DNA of 64,000 nucleotides from Rhodoferax fermentans. GTDB taxonomy: Bacteria; Pseudomonadota; Gammaproteobacteria; Burkholderiales; Burkholderiaceae_C. The notes under the pieces were generated by a model, which saw nothing but the letters and a program-made list of their open reading frames with translations, had not been told where the DNA came from and did not search any database. Shown here one piece after another: positions 35,817-43,349 of the stretch. The first letter of the stretch is position 1. Each line of letters starts with the position of its first letter. Location: assembly GCF_002017865.1 (NCBI RefSeq), contig NZ_MTJN01000002.1:1674001-1738000 (forward strand), read 5' to 3'. Made by a program: the position numbers and the translations under genes.

Positions 35817-38803
35817 GACACCTCCCATTCCGCAGCGAACAGCCGGGTAGCAATCACACGCTGCTTCAGTTGCTTTTCCAGTTCGTCGATCAGGCCGTCG
35901 CGCTTGGCTTGGATTTCGTCCTGGCGGTCGAAGAGTTCGCGCCGCCTGCGGTCACGCAAGGCTTCAAGATCGCGCTGATCTTTCTGCGCCACCAGCTTCT
36001 CGGCCAAGGTAGCAGCCCCTTTGCTCAGGGTGCGCGTTTCCTTGATACGGCGGTCGAGTTCCTTGATTTCGCGCTCAAGGCCGACCTTCAGGTCATCGGC
36101 CCATGTGTCGAGCTTGTCAGTCTCCTGCGTGAATGCAGCCAGGTTGCGCATCTCTAGCCCAGAGAGGACGATGGTCTTTTGCCGGTTGATTTCCTGTTCA
36201 AGCACAGGCGACAAAGGCACATAGGCGGCATTGAAATCTAGGCCCGGCTGTTCCACGCCAGCAACCGTATCGGCATTGGGCAGCGTGCTTGCCAGAGGCA
36301 AAGCATTGGCGACAGCAGGGATGGAAAGCAGCTTTTCGACCGTTTCTGCGTCATGGACTGCCCCCGTGTCGTCCTGCGCAGCCAACAGCAAATGGTCTTC
36401 TTTCGCACCCAGGGACTCAACAGTGAGAAGACTCACGGCCACGGTGCCGTAGCGGCCCACCAGTTGCTTGACCACTGCGACATGGGCACCGTAGCTGTTG
36501 TAGTGCATGCGGAGCTTTGCCGGGAAGAGCGGCAGGCCTTTGGCGTAGTCAAGCAGCGTTTGCGCCAACGGGTGTTGCAGCCGGTAGATGTGCGCTTCTT
36601 CGGTGCGACGCGGCAGTTCGTAGCGACCAAGCTGGATTTCCTGCCTTGCAGCATCACCGACAAATGACGGCGTGCTGTCCAGTTGGAAACCAGTCCCGTC
36701 TTCGTCGAAGCGGGCGCTTGCCCCCAGCGCGGCCTGTGTGAAGCGCATCAGCATGCGTTCGAGCTTGCCCAGCGAAGCGCGGGCGGCTTGATCGCGAAGG
36801 CGCAGCCGTTCCTGCACGTCTACGTCAAAGTTTTCAAGCAGCGCCTTGCGGGCGTTCAGCATGGCATCGCTGATCTCGCCAGCAAGATCGTCCTGCAACT
36901 GCTGGAAGGCCGATTGAATTTGCTCGGGGTGGCGGCAGGTTTGGTAAATCTCGGCGATGCGACGCTCGAAATCGACACCCGACTCAACTGCGCCAAGCAC
37001 TTCATCGCTGGCCCCAAATACGCCATCGAACAGCCTGAACTTCAACGCCAGAAGTTCATACACGCGCCGGTCGGCCTCGTTTTCCTTGTTGAGGAAGTTC
37101 ACCACCACCACGTCATGCTTCTGGCCGTAGCGGTGGCAACGTCCGATGCGCTGCTCCACCCGCTGTGGATTCCAAGGCAGGTCGTAGTTGATGACCATAG
37201 AGCAGAACTGAAGGTTGATGCCTTCCGCCCCGGCTTCCGTGGCAATCATGATGCTGCCTTGCTCTTTGAAGTACTCCACCAACGCGGCACGGGTATCGGC
37301 TGAACGTGACCCGCTGATGCGGTCTGTGCCCGCGTGCTTTTTCATCCAAGCGGCGTAAACCTCCTTGGAGCGAGCATCGTTGTTGGTTCCGTTGAACAGA
37401 ACGACGCCCGGTGCGTAGGGCGTTTTTGCCAGCAAGCCGAGCAAGTAATCTTGCGTGCGACGCGATTCTGTGAAGATGATGGCTTTCTGGGCCGCGCCAA
37501 GCTCCAGCAACTTCTCGAATGCCACCTTGAGGGCTTGCAGCAAGGCCGAGCCCTTGGCGTTTTCGGTGATCGAAACGGCAAGGTCGCGGAACGACTCAAG
37601 CTCGATGATTTCAGCCTTGATGGCCAGAATTTCCTGTTCGGTCTTGGTTTTCTTTCCAGCTTGAGCTTCCTGCTCTTCGATGCGGTCGATTTCCTCGGCA
37701 ATCTCGTCCAAGCCTTCAAAGTCCTGGTCAAGCTCCTCAGTCAGATCAAGGCTGGCCGACTTCTCGTCCAACGTCTGCCGCAGGCGTTTGGCGAGTGATT
37801 CCAGCGCCCCGGCAATGGCAAACGTGCTGGAGGCCAGCAGCTTGCGCAGCACCAGCGTAATGAGCTGCCGCTGGCTGTTGGGCAGTGCAAACAGAGAGTC
37901 GCGCTGGAGGTATTCCGACACGAGGTTGTAGAGGTCGGTTTCATCGGCACCCGGCACAAATTCCTGGAGCAGTGGAATCCGCTTGGTGTACTTGACGTAG
38001 GCCTCGACCTGACGCCGCAAGGTGCGTTTGCAGACCGGTTCGATACGACGCTTGAGGGCGTCGAAGCTGGCGGCATCCTTGATCGAGCCGAATTGACTGC
38101 GGAAGCTGTCCAGATCGCCGAAGACCTTTTCATCGACGAAGCTCACAAGGCCATACAACTCCAGCAGGGAGTTTTGCAGCGGCGTGGCAGTCAGAAGCAC
38201 CTTCGGAGCAGAGACCAACGCATCCTTCAGCGTGCGGGCTGTTTTGTTGTCGGGCTTGTAGACGTTGCGCAATCGGTGCGCTTCGTCGATCACCACCAAG
38301 TCCCACGGCACGGCCTGAACTTCCTTGGCCTTGCCGCTGGCGAACTGGTAGGACGTGATGAGCACGCTAGGCGCTTCAAAGGGGTTGCTGGCACCGTCCT
38401 TGATGGCTTGCTTGTAAGACTTGGCCTCAAGCACTTCCGCCGAGATTCCGAACTTATCGGCCAGTTCTTGGTGCCACTGCTTGCGAAGATTGGCGGGAGC
38501 GATCACGAGGATACGGCGCTTGCGCTCAGCCCATCGTTGGGCGATGAGCAACCCAGCCTCGATGGTCTTACCAAGGCCAACTTCGTCGGCAAGGATAGAA
38601 CCCTTGGACAGCGGGTTGCTCGTGGCGAAAAGTGCCGCATCAACTTGGTGTGGGTTCAGGTCAACTTGCGCGTCCAGCAACGCACCGGCCATGCGATCCA
38701 TGGAATCCGAAGCGGCACGGCGGGTGAGTTGGTGCGCAAAGTAGGCGAGCTGGTGAGAGCTGTACGCTGGAGCGATGTCCTGAGCAGGCTGAATCGGTGG
38801 CAT
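35813..38803 (-). CDS. SNF2-type helicase (DrmD/HepA-like)
   Basis: A 996-residue SNF2-family DNA translocase. Motif I is LADEVGLGKT, motif II DEAH (VVIDEAHRLRN), motif III LTATPLQN, and motif VI QRIGRCHRYGQ. Downstream of the helicase are coiled-coil regions and a long C-terminal part with an acidic-basic helical tail (KDQRDLEALRDRRRRELFDRQDE). The ATG at 38803 overlaps the HTH stop as TGATG. Length and layout are like DrmD of DISARM and other defence-island SNF2 proteins, but the DrmA, DrmB and DrmC partners are absent. It may track on DNA and recruit the effectors of the operon. Confidence 0.88.
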   Translation of the reverse strand: MPPIQPAQDIAPAYSSHQLAYFAHQLTRRAASDSMDRMAGALLDAQVDLNPHQVDAALFATSNPLSKGSILADEVGLGKTIEAGLLIAQRWAERKRRILVIAPANLRKQWHQELADKFGISAEVLEAKSYKQAIKDGASNPFEAPSVLITSYQFASGKAKEVQAVPWDLVVIDEAHRLRNVYKPDNKTARTLKDALVSAPKVLLTATPLQNSLLELYGLVSFVDEKVFGDLDSFRSQFGSIKDAASFDALKRRIEPVCKRTLRRQVEAYVKYTKRIPLLQEFVPGADETDLYNLVSEYLQRDSLFALPNSQRQLITLVLRKLLASSTFAIAGALESLAKRLRQTLDEKSASLDLTEELDQDFEGLDEIAEEIDRIEEQEAQAGKKTKTEQEILAIKAEIIELESFRDLAVSITENAKGSALLQALKVAFEKLLELGAAQKAIIFTESRRTQDYLLGLLAKTPYAPGVVLFNGTNNDARSKEVYAAWMKKHAGTDRISGSRSADTRAALVEYFKEQGSIMIATEAGAEGINLQFCSMVINYDLPWNPQRVEQRIGRCHRYGQKHDVVVVNFLNKENEADRRVYELLALKFRLFDGVFGASDEVLGAVESGVDFERRIAEIYQTCRHPEQIQSAFQQLQDDLAGEISDAMLNARKALLENFDVDVQERLRLRDQAARASLGKLERMLMRFTQAALGASARFDEDGTGFQLDSTPSFVGDAARQEIQLGRYELPRRTEEAHIYRLQHPLAQTLLDYAKGLPLFPAKLRMHYNSYGAHVAVVKQLVGRYGTVAVSLLTVESLGAKEDHLLLAAQDDTGAVHDAETVEKLLSIPAVANALPLASTLPNADTVAGVEQPGLDFNAAYVPLSPVLEQEINRQKTIVLSGLEMRNLAAFTQETDKLDTWADDLKVGLEREIKELDRRIKETRTLSKGAATLAEKLVAQKDQRDLEALRDRRRRELFDRQDEIQAKRDGLIDELEKQLKQRVIATRLFAAEWEVS

Positions 38804-39015
38804 CAAACCTCGTCTCCCGTCTTGTTGTCGTTGGCACCACCAGACCTCACCCAAGCATCAACCTCTTCCCGTTGAAACTTCCAAGGACGACCGACGCGAT
38901 GGGCTGGCATACCCTTCTTCGCAATCCACGCGTAGACGGTGTCTTTGCTCACGCCGAGATATTCGGCGATCTCTTCAACCGACAACCAACGGTCTGTCAT
39001 GGCGGGCTTGTCCAT
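38803..39015 (-). CDS. Excisionase/MerR-like helix-turn-helix protein, first gene of the defence operon
   Basis: A 70-residue protein whose core reads RWLSVEEIAEYLGVSKDTVYAWI...GMPAHRVGRPWKFQREEVDAWV, the classic helix-turn-helix of the excisionase (DNA-binding domain) family. It leads the minus-strand operon and overlaps the SNF2 start. Upstream lies a triple 10-bp-phased repeat that could be its binding site. It may regulate the operon or act with the helicase. A second ATG at 39000 is possible. Confidence 0.85.
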   Translation of the reverse strand: MDKPAMTDRWLSVEEIAEYLGVSKDTVYAWIAKKGMPAHRVGRPWKFQREEVDAWVRSGGANDNKTGDEV

Positions 39016-39076
39016 CTTCTTTGTTATGCAGCTTGGTTACGCGCATGACCCCATGCATCGAAACACAAAATAACCA

Positions 39077-39102
39077 GGATAGTACTGAATAGTGATGAAT
39101 AG
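39077..39102. promoter_or_regulatory. Three G(G/A)ATAG repeats at 10-bp spacing upstream of the defence operon
   Basis: GGATAG (39077-39082), GAATAG (39087-39092) and GAATAG (39097-39102) are spaced exactly one helical turn apart, 62-87 nt upstream of the HTH gene start. They lie in the same intergenic region as the promoter of the operon. A candidate operator for the HTH regulator. Confidence 0.55.
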
Positions 39103-39160
39103 GATTGATTATGACCGGAATTCTCGTAGTCATGACAAGCATGCCCCCTCCAAAAGACAG

Positions 39161-39199
39161 AGCCGACACGCTCCTCGCATAAAAGTGGGCGTGTCGGCT
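39161..39199 (-). terminator. Terminator of the hydrolase gene
   Basis: A perfect 10-bp inverted repeat AGCCGACACG/CGTGTCGGCT with a 19-nt loop lies just beyond the stop of the minus-strand hydrolase. On the minus strand CTGTCTTTTGG follows, consistent with rho-independent termination. It insulates the hydrolase from the defence operon. Confidence 0.7.
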
Positions 39200-39209
39200 T
39201 GCAGTGGGC

Positions 39210-39983
39210 TCAGTTAGTAGGGGTGTCGATCCAGTCGGAGATCGCATGAACGGCTTCTTTCTCCATGCCAATAAAGCCGTGCCAGTGCTGGCCCGCACAC
39301 ACATCGCCTGTGGGGTTGGCCCCGCCGTCCACCACCATCAGCTTTTTGATCGGGGCGTTGATTAGCCCCTTGAGGATGTACGGCACTTCGCTGGCCTGAC
39401 AGTGCTTGCAAGCATCCTTGGCATGGTGATAGACCAACACTGGAATCTTGATGGCTTTGAGGTCTTGGCGTGGTACAGCCCCCGGCGTGGCATAGCGGAC
39501 GACGCTGGAGGTAAGCACCAGCCCGGCGATGGTCGGATCGGGCACATTGATCGCCATTGCGGTTGCAGACACCGTGCCGCGACTGGTGCCCACGATCCAC
39601 ACCGGCAGGCCGCTCTTCTGCTTCACGGACTCCAGCACCTTGGCAACGTCTGTCATATGTTTGGATTCGGTTCGCTCCGTCCAACCCAGCTCTTCCATGT
39701 CGTTGGGGCGACCGAAGATCGCGACATTGAAACCGTTGGCCAAGAAGTACGGTGCGGAGCGCACCAGGAAGTTGCCGCCAGTGGCCTTGCCGTCTTCGAA
39801 CTTGCCAAAGCCCCCGCCGCCGCCTGGGAACAAAAACACGGTGGCTTTGGCGTCGGGTGCAGCCTCCCAGAACAACGTGGTCACGACACCATCGCGGGTC
39901 GGAACCTTGAACAATGATCCCTCTGCATGCGCGGCACAGGCGGCAAGCACGAGTGCCAATAGAACCAAGCATCTGCTAAGCAT
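39210..39983 (-). CDS. Exported alpha/beta-hydrolase-like protein
   Basis: A 257-residue protein with a signal sequence (LVLLALVLAAC, possibly a lipobox before C16, or an AHA cleavage at 20). The nucleophile elbow GTSRG places S134 as the catalytic Ser; a C-terminal GQHWHGF supplies a likely His. A Gly-rich FPGGGGGFG loop near residue 52 may form the oxyanion hole. It is likely a periplasmic or lipoprotein hydrolase of unknown substrate. The ATG at 39983 has GGGAGG upstream. It is transcribed separately from the defence operon, with a terminator after it. Confidence 0.75.
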   Translation of the reverse strand: MLSRCLVLLALVLAACAAHAEGSLFKVPTRDGVVTTLFWEAAPDAKATVFLFPGGGGGFGKFEDGKATGGNFLVRSAPYFLANGFNVAIFGRPNDMEELGWTERTESKHMTDVAKVLESVKQKSGLPVWIVGTSRGTVSATAMAINVPDPTIAGLVLTSSVVRYATPGAVPRQDLKAIKIPVLVYHHAKDACKHCQASEVPYILKGLINAPIKKLMVVDGGANPTGDVCAGQHWHGFIGMEKEAVHAISDWIDTPTN

Positions 39984-40016
39984 GTGTGTCCTCCCTTTCG
40001 ATTCGACGTCAAAGGG

Positions 40017-40598
40017 CTACTCAAGCTCAGCCAGCATCTTTACTCTGGTACGCGACTTCAGCAGATAGATGCATTCATCGCGTCGGCGCTTGTCGCTGAA
40101 CCGTAGCGAGTAGGAGCCGAACTCCCCGGCGATGTGCAGCTTGTTGCCGTCTTCGCGGGTGAGCTGGGCAATCTCTGCGAGCGGTACGGTTCTGAGTGCT
40201 GGGAAGAACGTCGGAAAGGTGATGGCACCTGCTTGCTGATCCACCACCACACCCAGCAGGCAAGCGGCCTGCGCAGCCAGTAGACGCTTGATGAGCAGCC
40301 AGACGGCGTAAGCCGCCAGCGCCGCGACTGGGGTGAATGCCGCGTGCCCTCGGAATGCCCACGCGGCAAATGCATAGAGGCCCCACAACGCAAACACGAT
40401 GCCGAGTGTCGAGATCGCCAAAATGGGTGTCTGGGCCTCAAGGTCGTCAATGCGCTTGACCTGCGCGCCAGACAGGAACTGTTTCTTCAAGGCGCGGTAC
40501 TGGAAATACGATAACAAGGCGGTCGCTGCTAATGCTGGGGCCAGCATCCCCACCAAGTCTGCGTTTTCGCGGGCTTCTTTTTCTGATCGCTTGGACAC
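40017..40598 (-). CDS. Membrane protein with PH-like C-terminus, unknown
   Basis: A 193-residue protein with about four hydrophobic segments (near residues 17-33, 59-80, 88-105, 108-122). The C-terminal part (ITFPTFFPALRTVPLAEIAQLTRE...) resembles the PH-like domains of small membrane proteins. Its GTG start at 40598 has AGAAGGAAG in front. It is divergent from the XRE regulator gene and shares its 110-bp promoter region, so the regulator may control it. Function unknown. Confidence 0.65.
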   Translation of the reverse strand: MSKRSEKEARENADLVGMLAPALAATALLSYFQYRALKKQFLSGAQVKRIDDLEAQTPILAISTLGIVFALWGLYAFAAWAFRGHAAFTPVAALAAYAVWLLIKRLLAAQAACLLGVVVDQQAGAITFPTFFPALRTVPLAEIAQLTREDGNKLHIAGEFGSYSLRFSDKRRRDECIYLLKSRTRVKMLAELE

Positions 40599-40657
40599 TT
40601 GAACTTCCTTCTGAAATAAACACTATCCGTTTGGTTGATGGCGCGAGTTTGCCAGAA

Positions 40658-40684
40658 ACAAACTGATAGTTTGTGGACTGATAG
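40658..40684. promoter_or_regulatory. Candidate operator between membrane protein and XRE gene
   Basis: ACAAACT-GAT-AGTTTGT (40658-40674) is a perfect 7-bp inverted repeat, and ACTGATAG occurs twice, at 40662-40669 and 40677-40684. The site is 26-52 nt upstream of the XRE gene, which suggests autoregulation by that protein. Confidence 0.55.
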
Positions 40685-40709
40685 AGTGTGAGTAGCAAAA
40701 CTACCCGGC

Positions 40710-41000
40710 ATGACCCGGGTACTTGTTAACAAACCGCAGCCGCTCGAAGCACGCTTCGCGCAAGAGCGCGACCGGGTGCAAGCAGTGTTTGGTTCCCGGC
40801 TGCGGGACTTCCGCGTGGCCAAGCAGTTGACGCTGGAAATGCTGGCCGAACGGGCCGACCTGCACGCCAACTACGTGGGTGCCGTGGAAAGAGGTGAGCG
40901 CAACCTGAGCCTGTACAACATCTGGCGGCTGGCTCATGGCCTGGGGCTGGATGCAGCAGACCTGATGCAGGAACTGCCTGCACGTAAGGGCAAGCACTGA
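40710..41000 (+). CDS. XRE-family helix-turn-helix regulator
   Basis: A 96-residue protein with a Cro/C1-type helix-turn-helix (FRVAKQLTLEMLAERADLHANYVGAVERGERNLSLYNIWRLAHGLGL, roughly residues 31-80). The layout is like the controller (C) proteins of restriction-modification systems. It is the only plus-strand gene in this part of the island and stands divergent from the membrane protein gene, with palindromic operator-like sequence between them. Confidence 0.85.
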   Translation: MTRVLVNKPQPLEARFAQERDRVQAVFGSRLRDFRVAKQLTLEMLAERADLHANYVGAVERGERNLSLYNIWRLAHGLGLDAADLMQELPARKGKH

Positions 41001-41006
41001 AGATCG

Positions 41007-41828
41007 TCAGTTCCGGCTTTCCTGTCGTAGTTCCTCTGCCACCTCTTCGATCACGCCAGCAGGTATGCCCTGCACTTGCACGGGGTAACGCAGCTCGATC
41101 AATCGCCGCCGGTAGCTTGGTGGACACTGTTTGAAGTAGGCCCGTAAGGCATTGCGCCAAGTGTGGCGGAAGAAGCCTTGGGGGTCGGCGGACTCCCGGT
41201 TGGCCCGAAGCACCTGAATCGGCCAGACCTTGGCGCTTTCCCACAGTACCCCGTCCACCACGAACTTGCGCAGGCGCAAAGGGTGCAGCCAACCGAAGTC
41301 TTCCTCCGGCCCCATGATCTCAACGCGGTTCAGCGAGTAGCCAACTTCGACCGGAGCGAACTGGAGGCTGGCATCCATGTCGGGGCGGTACTGCAAGCGA
41401 AAGCACCTACCGGTGCGAAAGCGAAATTCCAATTGCCAAGGCCCGCTATCGCCGTCTCGCACCATCTGCGGCGCTTCGGCCAGTGCCTCTCCTGGCGTAG
41501 GCAGAACCGGACTGGCGCAGTGCGACCAGTGGGCACCGCCCGTGAGTGGCAACCAGTACTCCAAGTCCTCGGCTTCGCACAGGCTGGCCCGAAAAGGCAG
41601 TTCGGCAGTCCCGCCACCGTGCAAACCAATCTTGCTGCCTTGCGGGTTACCCAGGTGGCGGACTGGTGAATGGCACAGCAGTGCATGCCGGTTGCATCCA
41701 AGAACGATGGCACCGAACAAGGGTGCTGGGTCTTCGGTCGGCGGCAGCGCGGCCGCCCACGGTTCACAAACGCGAAAGGCCACGACGGTCTGGCCTGCCA
41801 GTGCGGGAAACAGAAAGGGGCCGCGCAT
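41007..41828 (-). CDS. Unknown protein of the island
   Basis: A 273-residue protein of unknown family starting MRGPFLFPALAGQT. It contains several Trp/Cys-rich segments (WLPLTGGAHWSHCASP) and a possible beta-rich domain; the C-terminal part is charged (CPPSYRRRLIELRYPVQVQG). There are no membrane segments. It lies 3 nt after the end of the next gene upstream, so the two are co-transcribed, and converges on the XRE gene. Confidence 0.55.
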   Translation of the reverse strand: MRGPFLFPALAGQTVVAFRVCEPWAAALPPTEDPAPLFGAIVLGCNRHALLCHSPVRHLGNPQGSKIGLHGGGTAELPFRASLCEAEDLEYWLPLTGGAHWSHCASPVLPTPGEALAEAPQMVRDGDSGPWQLEFRFRTGRCFRLQYRPDMDASLQFAPVEVGYSLNRVEIMGPEEDFGWLHPLRLRKFVVDGVLWESAKVWPIQVLRANRESADPQGFFRHTWRNALRAYFKQCPPSYRRRLIELRYPVQVQGIPAGVIEEVAEELRQESRN

Positions 41829-41831
41829 GGC

Positions 41832-42320
41832 TTACTTCCCTGCGGTCTTCTGCATCTGCGTTACGCCGATGTACCAGCTTGGGATCAGTCCAGCCAGGTC
41901 AGTGGTAGCCGCAGGTTTGCCCGACGCAGAGTCCACGCAATAGGCTTGGATGGTTTTTCCGTCTGTTGAGCGCATGCGATGAAAGACCACACACCGTCCC
42001 ACCTCCCAGTCAGCGTCGTAATCCACCATGGCAATCGCCACATCGGGCAAGTCCTTGAAATCTTTGGCCTCCTTCCAAACCGTCGCAACGAGACCATACG
42101 CGGCCAAAATTTTGGCGATCAGGTCGCCGTCGATATAGGGGTAGTACGGCCCTGCTTTGGGCACGCCCAGCGTTTCCGCCTGTTTACGGATGTCGTCCAA
42201 CGTCTTGCCGTTGCCGACAAGGGAGGCGATGACGCAGTACACATCTGCATGCCGGTCTTCGCCTGCTGCGACGCGCTTGAAGTGGGGTTGAAAATTTGAG
42301 GAGGTAAGTGCTGTAGCCAT
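41832..42320 (-). CDS. Unknown protein, possible papain-like fold
   Basis: A 162-residue protein. HADVYCVIASLVGNGKTLDDIRKQAETLG and later GRCVVFHRM suggest a Cys (C29 region) and a His (about 114) placed as in C39/papain-like proteins, with IPSWYIG near the end. This is a weak structural guess; the family is not recognised. It begins the two-gene minus-strand unit next to the tRNA-Ser region. Confidence 0.5.
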   Translation of the reverse strand: MATALTSSNFQPHFKRVAAGEDRHADVYCVIASLVGNGKTLDDIRKQAETLGVPKAGPYYPYIDGDLIAKILAAYGLVATVWKEAKDFKDLPDVAIAMVDYDADWEVGRCVVFHRMRSTDGKTIQAYCVDSASGKPAATTDLAGLIPSWYIGVTQMQKTAGK

Positions 42321-42732
42321 GGATTGGTTCCTTGAAAGGTTGAAATCAACGCGCAGGGCAAAGCCAGCCCGAGTTGCCGATGGGCTCAGAGGTTCATGAA
42401 TCAGGGGAGATTGGGCTTTGCGGCAGTGGGCTGGTGTCTGCCCTACGCGCTGGTCGGCGGCAAGCCTGCACTGAGTTGTGCTGTTGCCGTGACGTTTTCA
42501 GTGTAAGCGCCTACCAACAACCAACGCGAACACAATAACTTTGCCAGACAGCACGTCTTGCCAAGTGCCTCCGTGCAGAAGGCATCAGGAGGTTTGCAAT
42601 CCAGAAAGAAAAACGCCACAGGGTTTGTACCGCTGTGGCGTTTGATAGTAGCTTTGATATTTGCTTGTTGATATGCGGGCTGCTAAAATGCGGTAAATCC
42701 CTTAAAAATCAACAACTTATCAAGTTGTGTTC
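42321..42732. other. Non-coding stretch beside tRNA-Ser with a structured segment
   Basis: No gene is visible in these 412 bases. Residues 42351-42370 and 42428-42450 form an imperfect long inverted repeat (AGGGCA...CCAGCCC against GGGCTGG...TGCCCT), with an alternative pairing of GCAAAGCC (42358-42365) with GGGCTTTGC (42413-42421). The tRNA terminator at 42611-42643 occupies the right part. Confidence 0.4.
42611..42643 (-). terminator. Terminator of tRNA-Ser
   Basis: A perfect 11-bp inverted repeat AAACGCCACAG/CTGTGGCGTTT with an 11-nt loop, followed on the minus strand by TTCTTTCT, lies 90 nt downstream of the tRNA 3' end. A good rho-independent terminator. Confidence 0.75.
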
Positions 42733-42822
42733 TGGCGGAAGCTGTGAGATTCGAACTCACGGATGTCGTAAAACATCGCCGGTTTTCAAGACCGGTGCCT
42801 TAAACCGCTCGGCCAAGCTTCC
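42733..42822 (-). tRNA. tRNA-Ser (anticodon UGA)
   Basis: Ninety bases on the minus strand fold as a class II tRNA: acceptor stem GGAAGCT/AGCTTCC, discriminator G and encoded CCA, a long variable arm (GATGTTTTACGACATC) typical of tRNA-Ser, T loop GTTCGAATC, and anticodon TGA at plus-strand 42786-42788 in the loop CTTGAAA. The 3' end points toward the island, the usual orientation when a tRNA serves as an integration site. Confidence 0.95.
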
Positions 42823-42941
42823 ATGCCTGAATTGTAGCTTGAGGTGCCGGGCAACTCCGTTGTAGAGTTGTCAACTTGGTCCTGCCTTATGATTTGCCCG
42901 GTGCGACACCCCCGGCTCTTGCCATGCTTCAAGGAAACCAC

Positions 42942-43325
42942 ATGAAAGCCTTCCCTGCCGAAAGTCACCGCCTGTTTTCGCGCATCCCCTTCAGTGCGGC
43001 TGTGACACTGCACCTGCCTGGCAAAACGCTGGAGGTCAGCTTGCTGGACCTGGCACTCAAAGGCGCCTTGGTGCAAACCGATGTGCCTGAAGACGTTCAG
43101 CTTCAGGCGCCGTGTCGCCTGTTGTTGCCACTGTCCAACGACGGTGAGACGATTGAGATGGCAGGCACGGTGGCCCATTTGAAAGGCTGTCACATCGGCA
43201 TGCGCTGTGAGCACATTGACCTGACCAGCCTGACCTTGTTGCGTCGCCTGCTGGAGCTCAACACCGGGGACGCCGATTTGATGGACCGCGAACTGTCCCA
43301 CCTTTTCTCCAGTCGGCAGGCCTGA
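42942..43325 (+). CDS. PilZ-domain protein
   Basis: A 127-residue single-domain protein. It has the PilZ RxxxR-like SHRLFSRIPF and the DLALKGALV motif, with a C-terminal LIGMRCEHID-like strand near the end. PilZ domains bind cyclic di-GMP. The start ATG at 42942 follows AAGGAA. It is divergent from the tRNA and near a large GGDEF-EAL protein of the same window, though they are not in one operon. Confidence 0.82.
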   Translation: MKAFPAESHRLFSRIPFSAAVTLHLPGKTLEVSLLDLALKGALVQTDVPEDVQLQAPCRLLLPLSNDGETIEMAGTVAHLKGCHIGMRCEHIDLTSLTLLRRLLELNTGDADLMDRELSHLFSSRQA

Positions 43326-43349
43326 GCCAAGCCAAGTAACGGCGCACGA

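Noticed and set aside
23371..39015. DISARM, BREX or Dnd system
   Set aside because: An SNF2 helicase and a methyltransferase are present, but DrmA, DrmB, DrmC, the BREX PglZ/BrxC proteins and Dnd proteins are not seen.
38803..39015. The small HTH gene as the island's excisionase
   Set aside because: It is fused by overlap to the SNF2 operon and is 26 kb from the integrase, so a role in regulating the operon is more likely.
12999..39046. GGTTACGTGCAT at 12999-13010 and GGTTACGCGCAT at 39035-39046 as island attachment sites
   Set aside because: The match is only 11 of 12 bases, short, and neither copy is at a tRNA end or next to an integrase in a convincing way.
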